Below are positions 32,479 through 43,263 of a stretch of 64,000 nucleotides of DNA, piece after piece. Source of the DNA: Ramazzottius varieornatus. Lineage: Eukaryota > Tardigrada > Eutardigrada > Parachela > Ramazzottiidae. The position numbers and the translations under genes are program-made. Location: NCBI GenBank assembly GCA_001949185.1, contig BDGG01000001.1, forward strand, positions 7,128,685 to 7,192,684, given 5' to 3'. A model generated the notes under the pieces. It was not told where the DNA came from, did no database searches, and saw nothing but the letters and a program-made list of their open reading frames with translations. Numbering within the stretch: position 1 is the stretch's first letter; every line of letters starts with the position of its first letter.

Positions 32479-33221
32479 CACCCCGCCCAAGCCAACTTGC
32501 TACCACTAATTTTACCAAGGCTAGCTCGACTCGATTAGTTTTCCACTTCGAGATCAATTTCCCCGGTTTAGCGTTCTCTTTTCTGCCTCTCGAAAAATTA
32601 TTGGCCAAAAATCTGTTTACGGAAAGTCATGATCGACGTTAACCTCGGGGAGATGCTGAGTGAAAAACGCTTTCCACTCAGCATCTCATTCTTGGGTCCG
32701 TTTCGAAAAAATGTTTCTCAGTTTATCGATGGCATCCCGCGGTACAATTAACAAAAACAATTAACATAAACATTGAACTAAAGGAGAAGTGACTGGAACC
32801 GCAAATCAGCCATTCTGGCAAACTGTCAGGAAGTTTTTTGAAAACGAGTTTTCCCTGCAAAACGGTCAGATTCGACGGTTTTAAATCGTTTGTCAAATTC
32901 GCTTGGATTTTTTCTGGTCTTTCTCGATTCTTTTCGGCTATTAGAATAGTTATATGTTTATTTACATCAATGGCAGGATAAGAACTCAAGCATGGAATTT
33001 TGTAGACTGCGTTTGACCCCCTGGCGGTATGTCTTCCCCACCGGAAGTCATACTAGTCAAGTTTTTCAAACAGCTTGTCACCATAACTGAACGAATAACA
33101 GCTCAGTCGAAGCAGCTTGGAAAGTTGTAAGGAGATAGGGGAAACACAAACGAGAATGTAGCATTCTGATTTTTTTCCTCGGCAAAATCCCAGGTGGTAG
33201 CAAGTTGGCTTGGGCGGGGTG
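32479..33221 (-). mobile_element. 743-base DNA element, copy B (inverted relative to copy A)
   Basis: Ends CACCCCGCCCAAGCCAACTT and AAGTTGGCTTGGGCGGGGTG, flanked by TA (32477-32478 and 33222-33223). Interior similarity to copy A lies on the opposite strand. Diverged by point changes and small indels, so neither copy is recent. Confidence 0.85.
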
Positions 33222-33289
33222 TAACAGCCGGGCTAGAATAAATTCGTCTTTGTAGTACCGAGTTTCGAACAGTCGATTGAGTACAACAG

Positions 33290-33482
33290 GCACATCCTGA
33301 CAGTCCCGTAGTCTTTCCACTTTGGTTTTGGACTCTTCGTCCTCCATCTTCTGATAGATCATAGATGGCGACTGCATACCGGCAGTTGAAGTTGAGATCG
33401 TAGATGAGGACGGATGGTGAGACTGTGGAAGTGATGAGAGGCTTGATGAGTGGCTGATCTTTTGAACGCTTGTGTTCCCATC
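33290..33482 (-). pseudogene. Duplicated fragment of an anosmin-1 fibronectin-III exon
   Basis: Nearly identical at the DNA level to 35255-35415 in the anosmin gene. It covers the HKRSKDQPLIKPLIT, SVLIYDLNFNCRYAVA and KMEDEESKTKVERLR segments. A small insertion (ATCATAGATGGCGAC in place of a shorter sequence) breaks the frame. No flanking exon is present. It abuts the right end of element copy B, suggesting capture or a shared duplication event. Confidence 0.85.
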
Positions 33483-33525
33483 AAATATGTATAATTATAA
33501 TTGGAATTTCACGTTAGCGCGGAAA

Positions 33526-33790
33526 TCAGCAGCCCAGACTATGTATTGTACAATACCTGTTTTGATATCAAGTCTTCTTTCCGACAGAACATGACGCAGG
33601 ATGAAGTGTGTCAACGTGACCCGGTCATTTGTGAGGAATGCAGGGCTCGCAACGTACCAATTGCAATGGTCAGTAGTGGCGGTTTCGAAAGTGGATCGGA
33701 CGTCGTGCTCGCCACTTCCATCCTCAACCTAAGGCGGCAGCGGCTGCTGGACACTGAAGTTCCTTCCGCTATCTGCGAGCCACCGGTACC
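33526..33790 (+). pseudogene. HDAC11-like C-terminal exon fragment
   Basis: Translation after a CAG acceptor begins PDYVLYNTCFDI, continues QRDPVICEECRARNVPIAMV and SSGGFESGSDVVLATSILNL. This follows the end of the class IV deacetylase fold, where PD.VVYNAGTD, RD..VF, R.VPI.MVTSGGY and ADSI.NL are family landmarks. The catalytic tyrosine-bearing SGGY has become SGGF. The aspartate of the NAGTD-like motif is kept, but its N-A-G-T context is changed. No other HDAC11 exon lies nearby, so it is an isolated fragment. Confidence 0.65.
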
Positions 33791-34511
33791 TGTCCCTCTG
33801 GAACACGATACTCTTCCTGCGAATAGATCCACTGCGCCACGTGAGCGAGATATATGTCGTACGTCTTGAGGGAGGAAGGCCGGAAGCAAATAGCGCAGAT
33901 CGCTAAAATTCTTCCGCATATCGTGCAGTTGGATGGACTGAGCTATGTGGCTGCCAAAGATCTTCAGCTCAGAGTTGCCCAGTACTTGGATTGTAACACT
34001 TCTCTTTCTACTCTTGGACTGAGAGTGGGTCGTGCTCTTCCAGTCGCCTTTCCAAATGGTGGGTACGCCCAGCAAAAGTGCACCAGACGAGCATGCGACA
34101 AGAAGCAGCCAAATGGTTGTAGGGGTCTTCGTTTTGTATAAGCTCTTGCTCTGGTGGTTTTTATACAGTTCTTCGAAGGCTTGCCAGTATACCGAAACTT
34201 ATTTTCTCGAAGCCTGTTTTCTCATCGAGTTCTTTGGCTGTGCATGTCAACTTTATCTTCCAAGACGAAGGAACCTACGTATACGCGACATTGGTGTTGC
34301 GATGTCAACTAACTGGGGTGCGCCCTCCATTCGGGAGGTGAACTAACTACTGTATTTAGTGCTTTCTGCTGTGGTGCGAGCGTATGCAGCTTCGGGGAAC
34401 CTCCAAACCGGTAGTTTTGTAACCTGGCTGCATATTTGATATATTCCCACTGATTAACGCCGATAGCTGTACTTGTTGTCAGAACGAGGGATCCGGAAAG
34501 AAAGACATGGG
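33791..34511. other. No gene recognised
   Basis: A 154-codon open frame on the minus strand (34075-33611), with a short hydrophobic start, overlaps the HDAC11-like fragment and has no recognised domain. Remainder is probably the anosmin 3' region. Confidence 0.35.
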
Positions 34512-36315
34512 CTAATATAAGATGTTAGTCAACAAGCGGGAAAACAAAAGCAGCAAAAAAGTTACAGGAACGTGCTTCCGGCTCGAAGTGCCGGAACTGA
34601 CACGAGAAAACAAATGCGAAGTGTGAGACTCGCGTCTTCCTTCACGAGTCTGAGACAGCGCAACGGAATGTAGCAGCTTGGGTGTAACAAATTCCAGGCG
34701 AGTCATTGCGCCAAATCCCGCGGCAGAAATGGCTTGGATATGAACGATGTACTCGGTTTCTTCTTCCAGGCTGGCTATACTGAACGACATCTCATCCTAA
34801 ATAAATTGCCACAGGATTAAAGAAAATGGTTTTTCTTGTAGGATGATATGGCTTACGTCATCAAGCACTTTCATAACGACAGAGTTCCGGTCGATGACGA
34901 GAAATGGATGCATGCCGTAAAGCCCATTGGGTTCGAGCATCTTCCTGGCGTACATGGCCCGATAGCCGATAACGGGCTGATCGGGAGAGGACGGAGCTTC
35001 CCATGAGCAAGTAGCGGCGATGTCGGACTGCTGGACCAGGAAAAGACACGAGACGTTTTCTGGCGTACCCGGAAGTTTTGGTGCTGCAAACGAAACTTCC
35101 GCTCAAGTAGGCTTCGTAATTAAAAACCGATATGTCACATAAAATAGTAAACAAAGGCCGCATCATTTGCGTACCGAGTTTAGGGCAATTTGGATGCAGG
35201 GACCCAACTACAGCCACTTCTTGACAGACAGGCGTCACAAAATGCTTGACACCCCGTAGTCTTTCCACTTTGGTTTTGGACTGTTCGTCCTCCATCTTTT
35301 GGTAGATGGCAACTGCATAGCGGCAGTTGAAGTTGAGATCGTAGATGAGGACGGATGGTGCCACGGTGGTGGTGATTAACGGCTTGATGAGTGGTTGGTC
35401 TTTCGAGCGCTTGTGCTCCCCTCCCAGACAGACCTTTGGGTACCACCTGATAACGTAGTGAACGGGGTTTATGGAAAGGGGGACCCATGACAGGTTTGCT
35501 TTGACCAGTCCATTTTGAAAGAAGATGGCGTTGACGGTAATGTTACTGTCCGTCAGTGGAAGGGACACTCCTTCGTTAGACGTCAGCTTCTGAGAAGGCT
35601 CTGTAATAGAAAGGAAACTGGGGGTGAATTCTGGAGTATAGGCGTTGTCTTGTGGGAAAAACCTGGACGGTCTAAAGTGTGGCTCTTACCTTCACTATAA
35701 CTTTTTCTGAAGGGCGTTCGAATGACCAAAGTGGCTTTAGGACTGCGGACTTTGCGATCATTAATCCAGCGAAAGGCTTGGACATCAATCACAATGTGGA
35801 CATTGGTCAGCAAATGTTCTATTGTGTAGGATGTGAGATCCTGTAAACGAGAGGGGAACATCATTGTCCTATTCGAGGGTTAATTTACCGGTCAAGCAAA
35901 CAGATCAGCCCTTATCACATCTCCCATAAAGCTCTCCAACAAAGGGCCTTTTGACCCGGCTGAAGAGCGAGGTGTGCTAGGATACTTGAGAAAATTAGCA
36001 CCGAGAGATAAAACGCACCCCCTCAATCGTTTTCCTATATTCTTCTTTGGGATTTGTTTGCTCATGCCAAGTGATACGGTATCGGTCGACTGGGGCGAAC
36101 GGAGAGGGACGTTGGAGGGCGTCGTTAGTCGAAGAGGACTTGAGTGGAGGTAGCCAGGAGATTTGGACGTAGGCTTTGCCGTCGGGGTCTATGCCGGACG
36201 TCAATAGGGTTAAGTTGAGAGGAGGATGGAGGAGGCTAGCTGTTTGGTCCTTGTGGGCAGACGAGGAAGTGCCTTGAGATGCCGACGACGATGATGATGG
36301 TGAGAGTTCACTCAT
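34512..36315 (-). CDS. ANOS1: Anosmin-1 (fibronectin-III half; 5' exons unresolved)
   Basis: Secreted or surface-attached matrix protein that binds heparan sulfate and modulates FGF signalling and axon guidance. Five exons join in phase: 36315-36019, 35840-35690, 35600-35175, 35083-34857 and 34796-34512 (461 residues). Three fibronectin-III repeats align with the last three of vertebrate anosmin-1. Examples are LNLTLLTSGIDPDGKAYVQI, then HYVIRWYPKVC with LNFNCRYAV, then PGTPENVSCLFLVQQSDI. The paired cysteines of the third repeat (WYPKVC and NFNC) are anosmin-specific. The C-terminus ends in a hydrophobic FLLLLFSRLL segment, which could be a GPI-anchor signal; vertebrate anosmin lacks this. 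The first listed exon begins just after an AG acceptor, so signal peptide, cysteine-rich, WAP and first FN3 exons should lie upstream. Confidence 0.85.
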
Positions 36316-37929
36316 CTGTGGAAGAGATGTGGAATTTGTAAAATGCGGTAAAGTACACATCGAGCAATTTCTGTTGATCAGTGGGGCATCTCGGAGAAAA
36401 CACTTCACTCCAAAAAATTCAAATCAAAGTAGTCTTGAAAACGCGCATAGAAAAATGTGGAAAATGTAACCAGTCTTTGGTTTCTAATCATGACAAGTCT
36501 TATTCGTTCGCTACTAATTTTTAATACTTTGATGAATAAAAGCGCATGGTTTGTATTTTTGGACTGGGTTTGCTAGAAAGGGATGGAAGCTAAGCAAAAG
36601 GTATTTTTGCCATGCTGAAGTAAAATTTCGAAATTTCTGTGCGGCATGTCGGTTTTGACAAAGTCCCGCTCAACATTGAGCTGTGGTTTTGCTCCCCGTT
36701 TCACGGCCCGGTTTGGCCTGCGCACTTTGTTGGGAGACATGTGAAGTTGATTGTTTATGGCCGGACATAGTCGACACTGTTCAGTATCATTTGCCATCAA
36801 AGTCTCGATGGTCAGCTTGGTAGAAATGGCTAAAATAAGCCTTGAAGTGCCTTGGTCAATCTGTGTCCACTTAAATATGCCAAAATCCGCCTCTTTGCTA
36901 ATAAATATTGCGTGGTCATGACTCTTGAGCATAATGCAATGGCTATTGGGGCCTATGAAGCCTGAATTGTTATGCTCCATACATTGCAAATTGGATACAG
37001 ACAAACTGTGATTATGAAATGTTACTTATGGATGCTTTGGGTCTGTCTGTGTGGGAGAGAAGCAAAGTGTCTAATCAAAGTAAGCATAAGCAATTCCCGA
37101 TTAAGGACCATTTTATTTCCTACAATGCAACGGACCTTGTCTCTCTGTACCGAAGGGCCTCATCAACATAATATCGCAATATGAGAAAGGCTAATTAACA
37201 TTTGAATAGAGGCAAAAGGGGTCCTTGTCGTTATCCATCTTTGGCCATCGTATCGTCCACGACAAGTTTGACTGTTCAAAGGGCCGGAAAAGGACAAGTT
37301 AAGCTGCCAATTAACGTCAACCCTTCGCACTGAAAATATGCGTAGATATCATAACCCCATCACTATCCCATATATTCCTACTGATGGAATTTCCACTCAT
37401 GCATTAAATTACATATGCGAATCAGGCCAGAAGTTATCGAGATTCCTTCCATATCAACGCGCATAGAATGAGTAATGTATTTTCGGGTGTGAAAATTGTC
37501 TTTTTGAATTTACTTCAACATCGTTACGGAATTCAACAGCATACACCGAAGTACGACCGGAACATGGAAACAGATTTTCTCTGAACAAGACAACCGCAAG
37601 GTTATCGTTGTCCGAAAGGTTGATGTTTCGCGGCAGATTCCTGCGGCTGTGAGTCTGCAGATGAAGCCCTTCAATGGATCATATCCACAATATTTCTACA
37701 ATAAGAAAGTTCAGTTCACCGGAGATTCCCAGATGGAGATGAATCACACGGAATACAAATGAGAAAGCTCTGAGATTCATCTAAAATGATATTGGACTGG
37801 TTGCTGATGATTCAGTGATGAACGGTTTTCGTTGTTGATATTGTCAGCCTTTAAAATGGAGCCATACGGACAGTGGTCAAGCCTGGCTGCGCCGCGGAAA
37901 AGTCGCCTGCCGTGATCAATATGTTACGT
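36316..37929. other. No exon confidently assigned (inside or beside the anosmin gene)
   Basis: Includes a 143-codon minus-strand open frame (37004-36573) without recognisable domain. It also includes a 76-codon plus-strand frame ending near 37762 (NRKVIVVRKVDVSRQIP region). The expected WAP and first FN3 exons of anosmin were looked for and not seen. Confidence 0.35.
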
Positions 37930-38225
37930 ATTTGCTTTTGCGTAACATTATGAAAATGCAAATGAAAGGGTTGCAAATCCGTGAGGCAGAACCGATCGAG
38001 GCAGTGCAAGGTCAATCGAAGAAGCAGGACATAACTCCCGTCACATTGCGCTTCGCACATTTGACACCTTGTCTCGCAACGAGGAAGAGAGGAAGGGGAC
38101 GGTTGAACCATAAATGCCATCATTTGGGGGTAACAATCAAAATTGTCAATATCGCATCGATTTCGAGGCCCGATGACCAGCTGATTGTCTACGCGAGACA
38201 CTTGATCATGCTCGATGATCAACAA
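37930..38225 (-). CDS. Possible anosmin-1 cysteine-rich exon
   Basis: Open stretch with cysteine pattern C-x3-C-x2-C-x3-C-x13-C-x4-C (RCETRCQMCEAQC, later HCLDRFC). It closely resembles the N-terminal cysteine-rich box of anosmin-1, where human spacing is C-x5-C-x2-C-x3-C-x10-C-x3-C. It is on the same strand, upstream of the fibronectin-III exons. Splice borders could not be fixed and no WAP domain was found between, so this is a lead rather than a call. Confidence 0.35.
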
Positions 38226-40021
38226 AAAGGCTTGTGCCGAGTTGAAACTTGAGACATCTTCGAGACTAGCCTATGACTACTGGCAGGATCAACCAGGTAT
38301 TTAGAAGTGCACGTGTTGATGCGAGCGATACGTGTCGCGTGATACCGGCTGGTACAGTAGGCCGGAGTGTTTTCCATCTTAAATGCGACATGTTTACAAA
38401 CAGGCCCATCACCTGAGTACCATCTTGAACTGTGCCATGACAGCTTAGCAAAGATCAACCGCAGACAGGCGTCGCTGTCAAGAGCCAGTAACAAGACGAT
38501 AGGCATCAATTAGCCGGAACGTGCCATCCATTCTAATCTCCTGAGGACAAGCTTCCTTATCCTCGGATAAGACGATTAGACCTTCAGTGATACCTTTGTT
38601 CTGTATATCCGTAGATGGCTTTCCCTTAAGCTTTTTTACAAGTTTGAACGATCGTTTCTCGGACGGTAGTCGAAAGGTACAGAAGCCGGTAGATCGAACT
38701 TTGCACACCCTAGAGACGGCATGCGGAAAATTGGGCGGCAGAAACTCAACTGGAACTCGATTCCACAGAACACAAAATTTAGGAAGATTTCTCTTATTCT
38801 CAGCTCGACAAGTTGAACCTGGATGTGGTGCATATGTTATTGTGTTTCTAACCGCAGATCAGACCTTTCTGCGACGTGGCACAGCTGCTTTCATATCAGC
38901 CTCTTCTGCTTCCGAGCAGTTGTAAGATATTGTAGCGGCTTCCAATCCAGGAACAATGGTCGATGAAGTTTGTGCATGTGCAGGAAGTGTTTTAACCAAC
39001 CGCCCGTACAAGATGGAAGACAAAAGGGTACAAAGCGGTCTCGAGTTAAAATAACAAAGCTGTAGAAGCAGCTTCATTGTTCAACATGAAGGACAATTTA
39101 CACAGGAGCCGATTCTGTGTAAATTAATAATTGCCAACACGTTTCACAAATTTACAATGCAAGCCCAAAAGGCCGAAAAAGATCACGTCCACTTTTAAAC
39201 GAGGCATTGTTCAGTCTTCGATCAGGACAATTTCATTTGCTCTTACCCTCTGTTTCTTAATTCCCCTATGATTACACAGGCGGAAAAAGTTACTAGGAGC
39301 ACAAAAGAGGCCGCTCTTTCCCCATTTTACATTTTGTGGAACAGCTGGCGCATTTTCTATATAGAGAAGTGATCCATTGAGTCGACGCGGTAAAATGTTT
39401 GTCCGACTGTTTCAATATGGTTGGAAAGTGTGGAAGTAGTAAAGGAGGTTATGCATGGTTTGGGGGGACAACATATGTTTATGGTCAACTGAGTTTCCGC
39501 ACGTCCGGCCAACAAAGATTGTCCTGCGCCATCCTTTGTAAACACTTTCAGACCTTCCTCACGTCTTGTATATTAATGTCTGTTGATACATCTTGGTTTC
39601 ATGATAAAGAGACAATAAATGTCCCTTATCGCGCTCGACGCAAAGAAGGCTCTAATGGCTTTCGCCTGTTTCCACAATCTTTCTTATGCATGCCGGCTCC
39701 GGCCTGTTGTGCGCCGGCTGATGGAGGAGGAGGAGGGGAAGGAAGCGAGAAGGATGGAAAGTGGCGAAAGCAAGCAAAGGACTCTTTGATATATAGGTGC
39801 AAGCATTTGTTCAAATATAGACATACACAATTGGCTAGCAATATACTTCTTTCAAGGGCGACTGCACAGGGTCAAGTTGGTCAAGAGACTGTACTTTCAG
39901 TTTTGTATAAAATTGAGCGGTTCCAACAAGGAAGTGCAAGTTTGTGGTAACTTTCGCTCGAAATCTTTCAGTCCAACTTGATATTTTCAGCTGAGGCTGT
40001 TTTTGTTTGCTTAGGCTGGTT
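38226..40021. other. No gene confidently assigned
   Basis: Minus-strand open frames with scattered cysteines (38509-38219) and a 183-codon plus-strand frame (39399-39950) show no recognised domain. May be anosmin intron. Confidence 0.3.
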
Positions 40022-40560
40022 TCAACATTGGCTATTCTGGAATAAGAAATGAGCGGAAGTTATTCGGCTGATTCGATCAAATGTCGGCCATTGGGCTTCT
40101 CTATCCTTCTTGACATAATACTTTGTAAAGCGACGGGGTGGTTCACAACTTATGAAACAGATTAGTTGTTTTGCTCGCAAGTTGGAAACAAAATTCCCCA
40201 TAGCAAATAAGCAGAACGGAACTGGATTCCAACAGTGTCCGGCACACTGTGAACCGTTATAATTGCTGTCGTCCGAAAATATCGCACAAATGCCACCTTG
40301 TATTGAAAACTGGATTGCTCTAGAATGCCTGAACTTAATGTTGATTTTTGTGCAGTAGGGAAAGAACTTTAAGGGCCTGAAGTATGACCGCAAGAGTGAA
40401 GCCTGTTTGCTATTGAGACGGTGTCAATTGACGATGGGCCACAAATATTTGACTGAACTGATGCATTCTGCAAAGATCTGCGCCACTCTTTCACGCTAAA
40501 AGAAATATTCAAGTGCACGATCAGAAAGACATGGATGACGGTGATGATGGATGTCTTCAT
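40022..40560 (-). other. Possible secreted cysteine-rich (PAN-like) gene or relic
   Basis: ATG at 40560 gives a convincing signal peptide (MKTSIITVIHVFLIVHLNIS). After an out-of-frame junction near 40385 (CTTCAG could be an acceptor) comes a cysteine-rich stretch: GICAIFSDDSNYNGSQCAGH, then WNPVPFCLFAMG and CFISCEPPRRFTKYYVKKD. The C...C..C...C...C pattern with FTKYYV resembles PAN/apple modules. Whether the two parts are spliced, or the gene is broken, cannot be decided. It could also be a 5' exon of the anosmin gene on the same strand. Confidence 0.3.
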
Positions 40561-40979
40561 CTCACTCCAGAGCAATATTTAGCCTACAGTACAAGTTTCA
40601 TAACAGTCGAGGATACTTTGCGTAAGACTGGGCTGGTTATTTTCCACTCTGCACTGTTGAGAAACATAATCTGGCACCTGTCAGCTAACGCAAGCCCGTC
40701 AAAACAAAACATCGACCTCGTCCATCTTGGAATTTTCTTGCGGTAGCAAAATCAGGCAAATGGGGCGCTGTGAAGTATTCTGAATACTCAAAATATGCGG
40801 TCAACATTTTGTTGCTGTCAAACTTTCGCTCGGTACCGGAAACACTGTTACCCCTGCAAGAGTTCGCTCTTGCTTGTCGAACGGTTTCAGGGAACAACGC
40901 GCGATGGTACTGGTTCTTTTTATTCTGCTTGCCCGTTTTCCAATTTCAAAGAGGTGTTTCATATGGGGGAATAACTTAC

Positions 40980-41144
40980 CGGTGGATCAGCCATGTGAAA
41001 CAGGGCGTTGTCCCGTGAGAGAATGGTTGTCGTTGCGAGTGCCTCAGACGAGCCACTCAGCCGGAAAATCTCCTGGATAGGCGACGCAATCGATCTCTCA
41101 ACAAGCAATACATGGAATATGCACAGGAATATCAAGGTGGACAT
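40980..41144 (-). other. Possible signal-peptide first exon
   Basis: ATG at 41144 starts MSTLIFLCIFHVLLVERSIA, a good signal peptide, and the frame runs 55 codons into a strong GTAAGT donor at 40979. No matching next exon was identified. A candidate first exon for the anosmin gene or for an unrecognised secreted protein. Confidence 0.3.
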
Positions 41145-43182
41145 GATTATGCAGTGAGAATCGGACGTAGTTGCAGCAAGGCTCACAGTCACACTCGAAA
41201 TTAATCAGCCTTCAACTTGAACACAAAGAAGATTCTGAGAGAGGCATAAACTAACATTTTCTGGGTTGGTGGATGATTTAATACGTCGAGGAAGAGTGAG
41301 AAAATTTTAGAGCGTCAAAAAAACTGGAACGCTGGGAAAATATACAATTTGGTGAAAAATGGGCCGAAAATCGAGGATGGCTTGAGGCACTCTGTCCAAA
41401 TGGTCCATCCGAATGGATCCGGTCTTAAGCAGGGCGATTATGGCCAGGAAGAAAAAGCGAATGCTACGTAAACGATGCAGCCGCCGAGATGTAATGTTTA
41501 TTCGTTCCGCCGCGTTGGACTGTGGAATATGATGGTACGATGAGGAAATTTGATATGACGTCGTTTAGTCCAGAGTGGTGACGAGGCGGTCTGAAGGCGT
41601 CTTGGAGTATCCATCCGGAAATGCGGAACAGTTCAAGAACGAGGAGGAGCTGTTCGTCCGTGGTGACATGTTATTCGAGCGGGGTAACACACATCGGTAA
41701 CGTTATTTCGGTCGGGCATACTGCAGATGTCTAACAGAACGTTATCGCTGTACGTACGCATCGTACCGTACAGCGTGCACGCAGCAACACAGAACTGCTG
41801 GCGGCCAACTCGTATAGCCACTTTTAATTCAAAACGCCGCCGTGCCCGCCGCGATTGCATGTATATGGTCCGTATCAGACCAGTACTGTACGGCGGCGTG
41901 CGTTTCTGTGCTAGCAAGCACAGCGCACAGACCACGTTGCCAACAATTTAGGCATGTTGCACTGAGAGAAAAGGCCGGAAGAGCTTGCCAGACTGCTGTG
42001 TGAGTCAGCAGTTTGCGGCAGTATGAAAAGGTCTTCCGCGCATTAGTCCAAACACTGCGAGCATGTATCAGTCAGAGCGATCAAACGATCGCATACGAGC
42101 TCGTGTACGTCACCCCCTGTCAGGCGTGCTGATACGTCACGTTCTGAACAGCCAGTCAAAAACTGAGCCTAATAAAACCGGCTATACCAACTCGGTCCTC
42201 GCTCGTGCTATCACGTGCAAGCACCGAACCACTGGCCACCGGTCAAGGCTAAGATAGCTGAGAGCTCAGGTTAGGTGGCGCCACCAGCATCGGGACGGTA
42301 GCTGTTTGTGCAAGTCTGTTCTGCCTGGCATCGTTAGGCTTTTTGGTTGATACCCAGCTCAGACTTCGGGATGGTCCTTGGTACGATTGTACAGTGAACA
42401 AAATGCATCCTCGTTGGCTCAAAATTTCGGATAGTTTATTGGCCGGTAAGCCACGGACCTTTGCGGTACTCTTGTGGACTCAACTGTTAACCAAAATTTG
42501 AGCCAGTTGGATACCTTTTGTACACTGTAGCTGTGTGTCGGATTAGTGACCTCTGGACCTGCCCTGGTGCGCCATAAAAGCGTAATGACATCTCGGGACT
42601 CCGACAGAATTTACCGTGCAGACGAAGGACGTGTAGGATCAGATACTACCGTAACGAGTGGGCTGGCTATACTTCCAGCTCCGCTCCTTTCTACTTATAT
42701 GATCAGGTGATCGTTTCCAAAAATCAGCAAATTCGTAAATTCCATTTCCTCAAATTCTGAAATACGAGATGCACCGTTTAGCACTTAAATATTGATTAAT
42801 ACATCGGGAACAACCATTAACATGAATAAGAAAAGTGGTTTCGACGTATAGTTGTGGAATCCGTGCACTGTTAGCTGATTTTAAGATGCAATTTCTAATC
42901 CGGCCTGAGGATTGAAATAGGGGTTCAGCATGAAGCGAGCTTCAGCGAAACATCGAACGTCAGGTGACACAGGTGGTCCACCTTGCCGGGCACTTTTGTT
43001 TGTGTCGTCAAGCGATGAAATATATTCAGTTATTTGCAGACCGCGCGGATTGTAAACTTATCCGTTCCGAATTCAAAATTGAGAACATCATCAGTTATCT
43101 CGGAAACACTTCAACAGGAAATTGGTCGTCAAACGAATTTAATAATTCATGATACGGTTTCGTACTACAGTACAGTATATTG
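41145..43182. other. No gene recognised upstream of the CAP gene
   Basis: Two kilobases with only short open frames. A GCTGTACGTACG/CGTACCGTACAGC hairpin lies near 41750-41777. No coding similarity. Confidence 0.4.
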
Positions 43183-43190
43183 TATATAAA
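43183..43190 (+). promoter_or_regulatory. TATA box of the CAP-domain gene
   Basis: TATATAAA 81 bases before the ATG, followed by a TCAGTG initiator-like motif at 43218-43223. The spacing (about 37 from the first T to the A) is slightly long. Motif-based. Confidence 0.5.
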
Positions 43191-43263
43191 CAGTCTTCCT
43201 TTACCGAGGTCGTCGTTTCAGTGTGTGGTTGTTCTGCGCTTGAATCTGAACTACACGTCAAAA

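Noticed and set aside
33611..34075. 154-codon minus-strand frame with a hydrophobic start as a secreted gene
   Set aside because: Overlaps the HDAC11-like fragment on the other strand, has no recognised domain and no splice support.
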